A stretch of 64,000 nucleotides of DNA from Bacillota bacterium (GTDB lineage: Bacteria > Bacillota > Clostridia > Peptostreptococcales > Acidaminobacteraceae): contig JAOARG010000045.1 in assembly GCA_025210655.1 (NCBI GenBank), forward strand, positions 94,932 through 158,931, read 5' to 3'. Of this stretch, positions 35,812-44,783 are shown piece after piece (positions within the stretch are counted from its first letter, which is position 1; each line of letters begins with the position of its first letter). The position numbers and the translations under genes were made by a program. The notes under the pieces were generated by a model. It searched no databases, had not been told where the DNA came from, and worked only from the letters and a program-made list of their open reading frames with translations.

Positions 35812-37098
35812 TTACTTAACTTTTGCATTCTCAACAAGGAAGTCCATAGTCTTTTGAGTTACAAGGTTTTCCTTGATGTACTCATAGTTTTCTTCCTTAA
35901 GTAATTTCTTAACTTCTTCTACAGTTGTATTTTGAAGTTTAGAAATCTTTTCGATTTCTTCTTCTAAATCTTCATCAGTAACAGTTACTGATTCTTCCTT
36001 AGCGATAGCTTCGATAGCAACTTGTACCTTAACTCTCTTCTCAGCTTCTTCTTTCATTTGCTCTCTTAAGTCTTCTTCTTTAGAGTTAGTGTACTCGAAG
36101 TACTTTTGAATATCAAGACCTTGGTATCTTAATTGGAAATCAAAATCTTTAACCATGTTATCGATTTCGCTTTCAATCATTGCTTCTGGAAGATCAACTT
36201 CAATTCCTTCAACAACTTTTTCTATAACTAAGTTTTTAACCTCAGCTTCAGCTGATTTCTCATTTTCTTCTACAAGTTTCTTCTTAGTATCTTCCTTTAA
36301 TTCAGCTAAAGTTTCAAATTCTGAAGTATCCTTAGCAAACTCATCATCTAACTCAGGAAGTTCTTTTCTCTTTACAGAGTTAACTTTTACCTTAAATACT
36401 ACTGGCTTTCCAGCTAAATCAGTTGCATGGTAATCTTCTGGGAATGAAACATTAACTTCAAACTCCTCTTCAGCATTCTTACCAATTAATTGATCTTCAA
36501 ATCCAGGGATAAACTGGTTAGAACCAATTACTAGTGGGAAGTTTTCAGCAGTTCCACCTTCGAACTGAAGCTCTCCATCAAATCCCATGTAATCGATATA
36601 AGCAGTATCTCCAGTTTCAATTGCTCTATCTTCAACATTTATTAGTCTAGCATTCATTTCTCTGTTTTTCTCAAGCTCTGCATCAACAGCTTCGTCAGTT
36701 ACTTCTACAATTGTCTTTTCTACTTCAAGACCTTTGTACTGACCTAACTTAACTTCTGGCTTTACAAATACGTCAGCAGTAAAGATTACTTCTTTACCTT
36801 TTTCCATTTGCTCGATATCAATCTCTGGTCTATCAACTGGCTCGATAGCTAATTCATCGATAGCTTTACCATAGAACTCTGGTAAAAGAATGTTTAAAGC
36901 GTCATCATAAAATACGCTAGCTCCGTACATTTTTTCTACCATGTGCATAGGTACTTTACCCTTTCTAAATCCAGGGATGTTAAATCTACCTTTATTCTTA
37001 GCGTATGCTTTTTTCATAGCACCAGTTAATTCTTCAGCAGGTATTGTAACCTTAAGACTAACTTTGTTTCCTTCTTTTTTTAGTAATTCAAAACTCAT
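35812..37098 (-). CDS. tig: Trigger factor
   Basis: Ribosome-bound chaperone and prolyl isomerase. 428 residues: N-terminal ribosome-binding domain with NIPGFRKGKVP (the GFRxGxxP signature), a central FKBP-type domain (about 165-245) with TAYIDYMGF, and a helical C-terminal domain. First gene of the clp-lon cluster. GGAGGAAAT ribosome site. Confidence 0.96.
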   Translation of the reverse strand: MSFELLKKEGNKVSLKVTIPAEELTGAMKKAYAKNKGRFNIPGFRKGKVPMHMVEKMYGASVFYDDALNILLPEFYGKAIDELAIEPVDRPEIDIEQMEKGKEVIFTADVFVKPEVKLGQYKGLEVEKTIVEVTDEAVDAELEKNREMNARLINVEDRAIETGDTAYIDYMGFDGELQFEGGTAENFPLVIGSNQFIPGFEDQLIGKNAEEEFEVNVSFPEDYHATDLAGKPVVFKVKVNSVKRKELPELDDEFAKDTSEFETLAELKEDTKKKLVEENEKSAEAEVKNLVIEKVVEGIEVDLPEAMIESEIDNMVKDFDFQLRYQGLDIQKYFEYTNSKEEDLREQMKEEAEKRVKVQVAIEAIAKEESVTVTDEDLEEEIEKISKLQNTTVEEVKKLLKEENYEYIKENLVTQKTMDFLVENAKVK

Positions 37099-37178
37099 TG
37101 CATTTCCTCCTGATTAATACTTTAATTTATTTTTATCCATTTAATTCATTCTTAATAATATTTATAGAAAAATTATTT

Positions 37179-37205
37179 AAACCAATGGACAATATCCATT
37201 GGTTT
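37179..37205 (-). terminator. Hairpin in the tig upstream region
   Basis: Stem AAACCAATGGA / TCCATTGGTTT with a 5-base loop. It lies 135 bases after the radical SAM gene and 80 bases before tig. A TATAAT-like -10 (minus strand) lies upstream of it, so it may be either the terminator of the radical SAM gene or a leader hairpin of tig. Confidence 0.5.
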
Positions 37206-37342
37206 ATTTTCATTCTTTAATATATTATATCATTATTTATATAAAGTAAATAGTATTTTGTGTTAAATTGTTGTTTCAAGACATTAAAATACAGCTTGGT
37301 AGATGGATTTATATGTTTCAACATCCATTTTTGCCATTTAAA

Positions 37343-38212
37343 CTATAAACTCCTGTATTTTTCTGACTTAAAGACCGGGTTACTCTCAAGGAATCTATCT
37401 ATTTTATCTACTAAAGCATCCTTGTCCCTAGAAAGATTTCCACCTAATGGTAAGTAGTTGGAAACATGATTGCTTCTAAATACACAATTTGTACATTCTA
37501 TATTGTTAATAAGCTCCCTTGTTTCGAGTATTACTTCCTTTGGTGAAAGAAGTTCAAACTCTCCTCTTTTTACCTGATCGTCTAATTCTGTTCCCTTTTC
37601 AAGAACTAGAGATAATAATCCAAGGTATTCTGGGTCAATCTCACTTATTACTCTGGCAGACTCAAGGGCATTTTTTTGAAGATTCTCTCTACCACCAATT
37701 CCCGATATAAGGGTACATGACAGTTTAATTGATGTTTCCTTTACTTTTTTACCTGCCATTATGATTTCTTCACTAGTAGCACCCTTGTTGATTAACTGAA
37801 GAACATCGTCAGAACCTGACTCTATTCCCATATAAATTATTGAAATGCCATTATCATATAATTCTTCTAATTCATTTATACTCTTTTTCAAAATATCTTT
37901 AGGAGTAGCGTATATTCCTATTCTCTCTAAATAAGGGAAAGACTCATTGATTTTATCAAGTATTTTGATTAATTTTTCATTGCTAAGGCAAAGAGCATCA
38001 CCATCTGCTAAAAATATTCTATCTATCTTAGAATATCTTTCCTTCGCCATATCTATATCTTCAAATACTTCCTCTACATTTCTAACCCTAAAGTTTTTAT
38101 CTTTGTACATATTACAAAAAGTACATTTATTATGGCTACATCCATAAGTAACCTGAAGTATATAACTATATGCCTCACTTGGAGGTCTAAATACCTTACC
38201 GAAATATCTCAT
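37343..38212 (-). CDS. Radical SAM protein, Elp3-like
   Basis: 289 residues; the radical SAM cluster motif is CSHNKCTFC (CxxxxCxxC spacing, near 25-33), followed by LADGDALCLS, IYMGIESGSD and TLISGIGG. Shares the layout of HemN/Elp3-type radical SAM enzymes annotated as general radical SAM protein; the substrate is unknown. Monocistronic. Confidence 0.8.
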   Translation of the reverse strand: MRYFGKVFRPPSEAYSYILQVTYGCSHNKCTFCNMYKDKNFRVRNVEEVFEDIDMAKERYSKIDRIFLADGDALCLSNEKLIKILDKINESFPYLERIGIYATPKDILKKSINELEELYDNGISIIYMGIESGSDDVLQLINKGATSEEIIMAGKKVKETSIKLSCTLISGIGGRENLQKNALESARVISEIDPEYLGLLSLVLEKGTELDDQVKRGEFELLSPKEVILETRELINNIECTNCVFRSNHVSNYLPLGGNLSRDKDALVDKIDRFLESNPVFKSEKYRSL

Positions 38213-38386
38213 ACTTAATCCATCCTTTTTAGTTTGTTATCAAAGTAATTTTATAACAAACTATTCAATTTGAAAAGACAATTTTCAATATTTTTTTTAA
38301 AAACAAATAAGTATTTTATTTTAGGGTAAATACTATTTATAATATATACTGTATTTGTAATATTTACATAGCTAGGGGGTGACCAT

Positions 38387-39130
38387 ATGGACAAAAAGCT
38401 TTTCATTATCTCAAACAAAGAATATCTATCAACTAGAATTGATGGATTTGTTAGCAAACAGTCAAAGTCTGCCTTTCAAAAAAATTTAAATGACATCTAT
38501 ATTTTCGATGAACTTATGGCTCGAAGAATAGCTGCCAGTGATTTCATATTAATATATGCAGAAAACATATCCCTTGAGGAAGAGAAAAAGCTTGAGTGGA
38601 TTATAAGTAAAACAAAGGAAATCAAAACTACCATTGTCTATTTTGTAATAAACGATAAGGGAAATCCATATTTCAATACATTTAAAAAGAATTATCATAG
38701 ACATATCGATATTTTTTTCTACTTTGATTATATGGAACACCTAAAATATACTTTACTTGATTTAATGATAAACAGTTTTCTTCACTCTATATTTAAAAAC
38801 AATGACAATTCCATTAATGTACAGGATTTCAAAGATATAATATATGGAAATAGTGAAGGAAACATTATTGTATCCTTTGAAATGGGTAAAGATAAAATTG
38901 ATAAATCAATTCGCTCACTAAAAAAGAATCTAATTTCTTATGGAGAAGATATACCTACAAGTGGTATAATTCTTATTGCAATTTGTGATAGTTCCTTTGC
39001 AGTTGAAGACGCAGAGGATATAATAGAAGATATAAAGGGTGTTCTTCCTGAAGACATTAATTTAATTTTTAGATTTTCATCCCTTTCTACATTAAAAGAT
39101 AAGTTGTTTATATCGTTATATAAATTATAG
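38387..39130 (+). CDS. Degenerate FtsZ-family protein lacking the GTPase signatures
   Basis: 247 residues. By eye the protein lines up with FtsZ over its C-terminal two thirds: the region about 120-180 (LLDLMINSFL ... NVQDFKDIIYG ... SFEMGKDKID) follows the FtsZ central helix and start of the C-terminal domain (INLDFADVKTIM and the GIG/GED stretch), and 190-230 (SGIILIAICDSS ... EDAEDIIEDI ... DINLIFRFS) follows GVLMNITGG ... EAADIV ... VNMIFG. The tubulin signature GGGTGTG and the N-terminal GGGGNA loop are absent, and the N-terminus is shorter. It should therefore not hydrolyse GTP. It ends 9 bases before a helicase gene, so the two are likely co-expressed. The homology is my own alignment from memory. 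Confidence 0.55.
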   Translation: MDKKLFIISNKEYLSTRIDGFVSKQSKSAFQKNLNDIYIFDELMARRIAASDFILIYAENISLEEEKKLEWIISKTKEIKTTIVYFVINDKGNPYFNTFKKNYHRHIDIFFYFDYMEHLKYTLLDLMINSFLHSIFKNNDNSINVQDFKDIIYGNSEGNIIVSFEMGKDKIDKSIRSLKKNLISYGEDIPTSGIILIAICDSSFAVEDAEDIIEDIKGVLPEDINLIFRFSSLSTLKDKLFISLYKL

Positions 39131-39139
39131 GAGATAAAT

Positions 39140-41203
39140 ATGGGAAACGTAAATAATCTGTCTAATCTAAATCCTAATCAAAGAGATGCCGCATCCCATT
39201 TCAAGGGCCCTGGATTAGTACTTTCGGTACCGGGATCAGGGAAAACTACTATTCTAATCAATAGAATTTTCAACTTGGTTGAAAAGCATAATATAAACCC
39301 TGGAAATATACTTACAATAACTTTTTCAAAATATTCAGCCCTGGATATGGAAAGAAGATTTGATAGTCTTGGAAATGGCAGTTATTCTAGTAATTTTTCT
39401 ACTATCCATAGACTTTGCTATATGATAGTAAGAAAATATTCTAAGCATAAGGGTATAGAGTATAGACTTCTTGAGTCTAATGAAAATATCACAATCGCGG
39501 GAAAAAGAATTACTAAATTAGGACTGGTAAAAGAACTTGCTTCAACACTAAAAAAAGAGTTTATTAATGATGAACTTGGAGAAGAGCTATCTTCTTCAAT
39601 TAGTCTATATAAAAATAGATGCCAGGATGCAGAACTTTTGTCTGAACTTGAAGATAAGCATCCTTTTTTTCTGTCCCTATATAAAGGATATGAAAATTTT
39701 AAAGAAGAGAACAATCTAATAGATTTTGATGACATGCTATCTAAGGCATATGAAATATTAAGTCTACATACTGGATTTCTTAATAACCTTAGAAAAAAAT
39801 ATCAATTTATCCAAGTTGATGAGGCACAGGATACTTCTGAAATACAGCATAGAATTATTTCACTAATCTCTGGAGATGAAAACATCTTCATGGTTGCTGA
39901 TGATGATCAAACAATATATAGCTTCAGGGGAGCTTATCCCCAAAGAATACTTGATTTTGAAAGTAATTATCCATCAGCTAAAATATACAGAATATCTACC
40001 AACTACAGGTCTACAGACAATATTTTGAGCTTATCTGAAAAATTAATATCCAATAATAAAAAGAGATACAGTAAAACTTTAGAAGGTATAATGGGAAAAA
40101 AAGAAGATGTAAAATACTATGTTTTCGACACCCTTTGGGATTCAATGGATTACATTGTTGATAAAATTAGAGATGATATAAATCTATCAACAGCTATTTT
40201 ATACAGAAATAATTTCACCATGAACTATGTAACTGAATATTTTAATAGAAATAGTATTGATTTTAACTCTAAGGAAAGTAATACCAGTCTTATTAACAAT
40301 CCATTTGTCAGGGATATATGGGATTTCTATCAATTTTCAATGGACCCATCAAATTGGGAAGTTTTGAATAGAATTTATTTTAAATTTAATAGCTATATTT
40401 CAAAAAAACAAATGACTGCAATTTCATCTATTCACGGAGATAACCTTATTGAACAAATTATATCAAGTACCATGCTAAAGGATTTTCAAATCAAATCATT
40501 TAGGAAACTTAAAGACTTATTTGAAGAAATATGCGAGTTATCACCTCTCCAAGGCCTTGATATAATTCTTAAGGAACTGGGATACGAAGAGTACGTAAAG
40601 GACAATCAGGATAGATTTTCTCAAGGACTGGAGTATTACAACCATTCTATCGATATACTAAAAATCATTTTAGAGGATGTAGCTACTATTTATGATATCA
40701 GCCAACGTATTTACAAACCAAGATACTTTAATAGAAGTAAGTCTTCGAATATAACTGTATCCACAATCCATTCTGTTAAGGGCATGGAATACGACAGAGT
40801 ATTTATACTTGATCTATTTGATGGAATGTTTCCTAGGGAAAGTGTTTTAAATGAAAACAGATCAGAACTTGAGGAAGAAAGAAGGCTTTTATATGTAGCC
40901 CTCACCAGGAGTAAAGAAGAACTAGAAATAATAAACGTAAACTTCAGAAACGGTAACTACTCATCTCCCGGTCTATTTCAAGCAGAACTCCTTGATACAG
41001 GACTTTTAAATCCTGAAAGGGTAAGAAAAGATTCAAATGCTTGTGGAAAAATATCCGAAGGGGACACAATTGTCCACAAAAAATTCGGAAACGGTCGAAT
41101 AATCTCCAGAGATGGGGATATTCTTGAGATTGCTTTTATGGATTGTACTAAAAAGTTGTCTTTTAGTATTATGGTGAGCAACAATTTGATTGTTGCTCCC
41201 TAG
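39140..41203 (+). CDS. UvrD/PcrA-type superfamily 1 DNA helicase
   Basis: 687 residues, ATP-dependent 3'-5' helicase expected in repair or replication restart. Motifs: NPNQRDA (Q motif), SVPGSGKT (Walker A), QVDEAQDTS (Walker B), DDDQTIYSFRGA (motif III), NYRST (IV), STIHSVKGMEYDRVF (V) and ALTRSKEEL (VI). The C-terminal 60 residues (DTIVHKKFGNGRI...) form the short KH/tudor-like tail of PcrA, which binds RNA polymerase. Slightly shorter than PcrA (about 720-740), so it may be a paralogue. Follows the FtsZ-like gene by 9 bases. Confidence 0.85.
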   Translation: MGNVNNLSNLNPNQRDAASHFKGPGLVLSVPGSGKTTILINRIFNLVEKHNINPGNILTITFSKYSALDMERRFDSLGNGSYSSNFSTIHRLCYMIVRKYSKHKGIEYRLLESNENITIAGKRITKLGLVKELASTLKKEFINDELGEELSSSISLYKNRCQDAELLSELEDKHPFFLSLYKGYENFKEENNLIDFDDMLSKAYEILSLHTGFLNNLRKKYQFIQVDEAQDTSEIQHRIISLISGDENIFMVADDDQTIYSFRGAYPQRILDFESNYPSAKIYRISTNYRSTDNILSLSEKLISNNKKRYSKTLEGIMGKKEDVKYYVFDTLWDSMDYIVDKIRDDINLSTAILYRNNFTMNYVTEYFNRNSIDFNSKESNTSLINNPFVRDIWDFYQFSMDPSNWEVLNRIYFKFNSYISKKQMTAISSIHGDNLIEQIISSTMLKDFQIKSFRKLKDLFEEICELSPLQGLDIILKELGYEEYVKDNQDRFSQGLEYYNHSIDILKIILEDVATIYDISQRIYKPRYFNRSKSSNITVSTIHSVKGMEYDRVFILDLFDGMFPRESVLNENRSELEEERRLLYVALTRSKEELEIINVNFRNGNYSSPGLFQAELLDTGLLNPERVRKDSNACGKISEGDTIVHKKFGNGRIISRDGDILEIAFMDCTKKLSFSIMVSNNLIVAP

Positions 41204-41694
41204 GTCGTGGTTCGTAGGTCGTTGGTCGGAAGATCAAATACAAAGAGATTAGATTTCTATAGTCTAAGGTCTCCCTTTAGTCACATCTAGGGATTCCTTA
41301 ACACTCACAACTAGGGAGCAAATCTAAAAGCTTTGCCGTCTAGCATTGTACAAGGTACCTTTACCTACGGAAAGGTATGTAAATAAAATCTAATCACAAA
41401 GTCAAATGCTTTTAAAAAGGTTTTGATGGTCCTACAAAGCGAGATTGTTTAAGCTATCCGAAGGAAATAATATATATTTTTCTAATCAAAAAATTAGGTA
41501 CTCTTAGTTCTTTTACTAAGAGTACCTTTAATTTAATAATGTTTTTATTTAAAGTATCTTTCCTTTAGGAAAGTTTCCTTGGATGCCAATGGATTACATT
41601 GGTCCTTAGATGGAATGTAGCGGAGATATCATTCTCCCTAGATGTGAACGATAGTGAATCCCTAGATATGTATGCAATACATCCCTAGACTCAA
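41200..41694. repeat. Palindromic hairpin-array element 5 (GTAGGTCG arm plus TCCCTAG/CTAGGGA array)
   Basis: One GTAGGTCG arm (41200-41233: TTCGTAGGTCGTTGGTCGG) starts at the helicase stop codon; its inverted partner is not seen. Then ACATCTAGGGATTCC and CAACTAGGGAG occur on the left, and CTCCCTAGATG, TCCCTAGAT and TCCCTAGAC on the right (41620-41694), with hairpins such as CCAATG-gatta-CATTGG and ATGTAT-gca-ATACAT between the right-hand copies. An inner inverted pair AGATTAGATTT / AAATCTAATC spans 41250-41395. It fills the 487-base gap between convergent helicase and recX. Confidence 0.65.
41497..41527 (-). terminator. Strong hairpin inside element 5, likely recX terminator
   Basis: Stem AGGTACTCTTAGT / ACTAAGAGTACCT around a short loop; TTTTTT-like tail (AATTTTTTG) on the minus strand. 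Confidence 0.65.
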
Positions 41695-42317
41695 TTAAGT
41701 TCATTCCTAAGTTCATCTATAACCTTCTTTATCAAATCATATTTATATCCTCTACGATAAAGAAAATTACACATTTTTTCGTATCCTTTTGGATCCTCTT
41801 TATATCTTTCCCATTTACTTCGGGAATTTTTTATTGCTGTTGCTATTTCTTCTGACTCATCTGTATTTTCACTGAGTACTTGATCTGCAATTTCTCTAGA
41901 AATACCCCTGTGGTACAGTTCGTTTTTTAATCTCTGAGCTCCGTATCTTTTTTTTCTGTTTTCGATGAAATTTTCTGCAAAATAATAATCATCTACATAG
42001 CCAAGTTCCTTAAGTTTTTCCAGTGCGTATGATACTTGATCTTTAGTAAACTCTTTTTCAATAAGTTTATCCCTAAGCATCTTTTCGCTTTTGGATGAAA
42101 ATGAAAGAAGTTTCAAGCCTTGATTAAAACAATATAAATTGCCGTCATAATCAAGTATTTCATTCACCTTATCCTCACTGAGTACTGTTCCACTACTTAA
42201 CTCATATACATCTAAAGTCTTAAGATATACTCCAAATGCAAATTTATCGTCTAAAAATATAGAACAACGATTTTTATTTTTTACCTGTACCTGTATTTTA
42301 GTAATTTTTCCATTCAC
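41691..42317 (-). CDS. recX: RecX regulatory protein
   Basis: Modulates RecA filaments. 208 residues made of the RecX three-helix repeats; LLSFSSKSEKMLRDKLIEKEF, YVDDYYFAENF and KKRYGAQRLKNELYHRGI are typical. Starts 4 bases after the upstream gene. recA is not in the window. Confidence 0.88.
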   Translation of the reverse strand: MNGKITKIQVQVKNKNRCSIFLDDKFAFGVYLKTLDVYELSSGTVLSEDKVNEILDYDGNLYCFNQGLKLLSFSSKSEKMLRDKLIEKEFTKDQVSYALEKLKELGYVDDYYFAENFIENRKKRYGAQRLKNELYHRGISREIADQVLSENTDESEEIATAIKNSRSKWERYKEDPKGYEKMCNFLYRRGYKYDLIKKVIDELRNELN

Positions 42318-42321
42318 TTAA

Positions 42322-43062
42322 TTACTTCCTCTTTATTTCGATTTCTACCCAGTCAATCTCCATAGAATGACCAGTATAGTATCCATATGAGTGGGTAAAT
42401 ATTCTTATATATTTTTTAGTAAAGGGAAGTCCTTTTACTGAGTATTCTGTACCATTAATAATATATCTGATTGATCCAATTTCAGTATTATATATTAATT
42501 CTTCTTCAAACCATTCATCAAATATCGGTTCGATTATCTCATAATTATTATACTTATCCCATGTTGGTGGGAGTACCCTGAAAATATCTCTTCCAGGTCT
42601 TACTGATTCTTCAAGATAATTATGAACATACTCTATGAGTACTATTCCATTACCTAAACCACGGGACCATTTATCCTCAAGAATTTTAGGTCTGATTTCT
42701 TCTTCATCTGTTCCAAGAAGTGCAAAACCTCCAGAAAAATTATTATTGTTATACATTACTTTTATTTTTCTTTTAACACTAATTATGTCCCCTTTTTCAA
42801 TTTCTAAGGGTTTGGAAAGAAGAAAAGGTCCTCTATCGGTTTCATTTACTACAAGTTTGATTTTACTGTCTTCCAGTATTGCCTTATCATCGGCTTCAAA
42901 CATTGTTTTCCATTCTCCAACGTACCAAAAGTCTTTGTTCAGGCTATCAAACGTATCCCTGTAAAAGAAATCATCTTCCTTATTTTCTTCATACCATGTC
43001 CTAACCATAAAGACACTAGCGGATATTGCTATAATAAGTAGAAAGCCTAATATTTTTTTCAA
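42322..43062 (-). CDS. Exported or anchored beta-sandwich protein, function unknown
   Basis: 246 residues, TTG start with AGGAGG 6 bases upstream. One N-terminal membrane segment or signal (about 3-21) and then an extracytoplasmic domain rich in aromatic residues (DTFDSLNKDFWYVGEWKT ... GFALLGTDEE ... YIRIFTHSYGY). The pattern of F/W-rich strands suggests a concanavalin-like lectin/glucanase fold. No catalytic motif (such as ExDxxE) is seen. It follows a 29-residue membrane peptide by 9 bases. Confidence 0.5.
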   Translation of the reverse strand: MKKILGFLLIIAISASVFMVRTWYEENKEDDFFYRDTFDSLNKDFWYVGEWKTMFEADDKAILEDSKIKLVVNETDRGPFLLSKPLEIEKGDIISVKRKIKVMYNNNNFSGGFALLGTDEEEIRPKILEDKWSRGLGNGIVLIEYVHNYLEESVRPGRDIFRVLPPTWDKYNNYEIIEPIFDEWFEEELIYNTEIGSIRYIINGTEYSVKGLPFTKKYIRIFTHSYGYYTGHSMEIDWVEIEIKRK

Positions 43063-43071
43063 TTTATCCTC

Positions 43072-43161
43072 CTAGAACAATCCCACTATTGACACTAGAG
43101 ATCCAAAAGCCATTAGAGCCGCAATGCTGATTGCAATTATCTTTTGTGTTTTCCTGTTCAT
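43072..43161 (-). CDS. 29-residue single-span membrane peptide (DUF4044-like)
   Basis: ATG at 43161 preceded by GAGGTG. The translation is a basic start (MNRKTQKI) and a single hydrophobic helix (about 8-28). Such tiny conserved proteins are widespread in Firmicutes. It ends 9 bases before the start of the beta-sandwich gene, whose ribosome site overlaps the gap. Similar to the small DUF4044 family, but too short for a firm call. Confidence 0.5.
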   Translation of the reverse strand: MNRKTQKIIAISIAALMAFGSLVSIVGLF

Positions 43162-43237
43162 TACATACACCTCTTCAATTTATTTACTAACTTATATTAT
43201 ATCAAATTTATTTAAGGATTACTAATCCTGTGATAAT

Positions 43238-43594
43238 TTAAGACTGACTAGCTATCAATCTCTTAACATCTAAACTAAAACTATATACCCTCGAATTTCT
43301 TGAATTAAAATTAAACTTTATGGACATAACTAACTTATCCCTTGATTCCCATCTAACCTTAATAAAATCAATCCATTTTCTCATTTTTATTTTTTCAACT
43401 CTTCTATAAAGAATATCCTCAAGTTCCGTGTTTGATATACTTTCAATAACATTGCCCTTCAAGTACAGCCCTGCTATATAAAGTAAATCGTTACTGACTT
43501 TAAGATAAATTCTAAAGTCCATGTAGTGCCTTATAAAAAATACTCCTATAAATATTATGTTAGTTATAAAAAATGCCAACAATGCCTCTTTCAT
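43238..43594 (-). CDS. Uncharacterised 118-residue membrane-anchored protein
   Basis: One N-terminal membrane segment (about 4-22) then a basic cytoplasmic part of 95 residues (FIKVRWESRDKLVMSIKF ... YSFSLDVKRLI). No known family recognised. It begins 15 bases after the CARF nuclease gene ends, so it may be its partner or membrane tether; that is inference from position. Confidence 0.45.
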   Translation of the reverse strand: MKEALLAFFITNIIFIGVFFIRHYMDFRIYLKVSNDLLYIAGLYLKGNVIESISNTELEDILYRRVEKIKMRKWIDFIKVRWESRDKLVMSIKFNFNSRNSRVYSFSLDVKRLIASQS

Positions 43595-43609
43595 ATTTCC
43601 TCCTTGCTA

Positions 43610-44755
43610 CTAAATTACAAAAACCTTTCTTAGTTGATTCTTAAACTCAGTGTAATCACCTCTAAATATTATATGATTAACATCAGTCTCTGTAATCCTC
43701 TGTCTAAAGTTGCTTTTATAAGAATCCTTGGTACTTACTATTATTTTAACAGTATTTTTACCACCTAACTGCTCTGAATGTACAATTAGTTCATTTAATG
43801 TATTCTCATCAAACTTTGATGTATCCTTACATGATATACAGAATAATGTGGATTTGATGGTACACATAACATCGATTTCATTTTTTATACCATATTTTTG
43901 ATCATCCCAGCTATAAACAACTCCACCTTTCAAATCATCCACATTAATTATTTCCCTAATACAATTGTAAGTCAATGCCTCTAACCATGTTCCTGAGACC
44001 AAAATAAAATTTCTTGAAAGATAATCATTGAAATTAAGAAAAATTCTCATACTGTTATTAATCTTTACATGGGCCATATCATTGGATACCAGCTTATTAA
44101 TAAATTTATCAACAATATACTTATGATAATTTTTCATCTCTGATAAATTTATTGTGAGACCATATGGTAAAAGCTTTGAATATTCTATGTACTTTTTCTT
44201 TTTCAAAATCTTCTTTATCTCTTGCCACTCGCTATAATCATAAATAAGCTCCCTAGTGAAATTTTTTATTCTTTTATCAGAATATATTTCATTGTTATCC
44301 TTAAGGATATTTCCTCCAGAACTTTTTATAAAATCCTCTATATTTAGATTGATAAATCCTTCTTCAATATTTATTTTCTTCTCTTCATCAAATCTTACTA
44401 TCATCTTTTCAGACATATCAATATAAATTGATTCTATATTCATCCTATTTGCAACTTGATATGTCAAAATACTGTTAAGCTTTGATCCACCTGAAATATT
44501 TACAAAGGTTCTTTCACTTTTATGCTTATCAAGAACATCCCTGATACTTTTCTTATTCATAAAAGAAATTGTTTCTCCGTGAATTTCTATACCTTCCATT
44601 CTTTCATCTAAAAATTTCTGGCACTCAACAAATATTTCATTATTCTTTTGTATATCTTCGTAAATAAAAACTATCTTACTAGGATTTAATTTCATTGATG
44701 CGATAATATTATGGTCGTTATAATCTCCTAGAAGATTTATCAGTACTGTGTCCAT
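43610..44755 (-). CDS. CARF-domain nuclease of the Card1/Can2 (DUF1887) family
   Basis: 381 residues. The N-terminal CARF domain (about 1-150) has the ligand-pocket motif NISGGSK (86-92), the place where cyclic tetra-adenylate is bound in family members. The middle (about 165-245) is a winged-helix-like linker. The C-terminus is a PD-(D/E)xK nuclease: E259 in GTWLEA, E293/D295 in NEID and K310 in ISCKD. Family enzymes cut single-stranded nucleic acid or nick DNA when a type III CRISPR complex makes cyclic oligoadenylate. No cas10, csm/cmr gene or array is seen in the window, so it is an orphan here. Confidence 0.82.
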   Translation of the reverse strand: MDTVLINLLGDYNDHNIIASMKLNPSKIVFIYEDIQKNNEIFVECQKFLDERMEGIEIHGETISFMNKKSIRDVLDKHKSERTFVNISGGSKLNSILTYQVANRMNIESIYIDMSEKMIVRFDEEKKINIEEGFINLNIEDFIKSSGGNILKDNNEIYSDKRIKNFTRELIYDYSEWQEIKKILKKKKYIEYSKLLPYGLTINLSEMKNYHKYIVDKFINKLVSNDMAHVKINNSMRIFLNFNDYLSRNFILVSGTWLEALTYNCIREIINVDDLKGGVVYSWDDQKYGIKNEIDVMCTIKSTLFCISCKDTSKFDENTLNELIVHSEQLGGKNTVKIIVSTKDSYKSNFRQRITETDVNHIIFRGDYTEFKNQLRKVFVI

Positions 44756-44783
44756 ATATTACTCCTCCTAAAACTAAATAACT

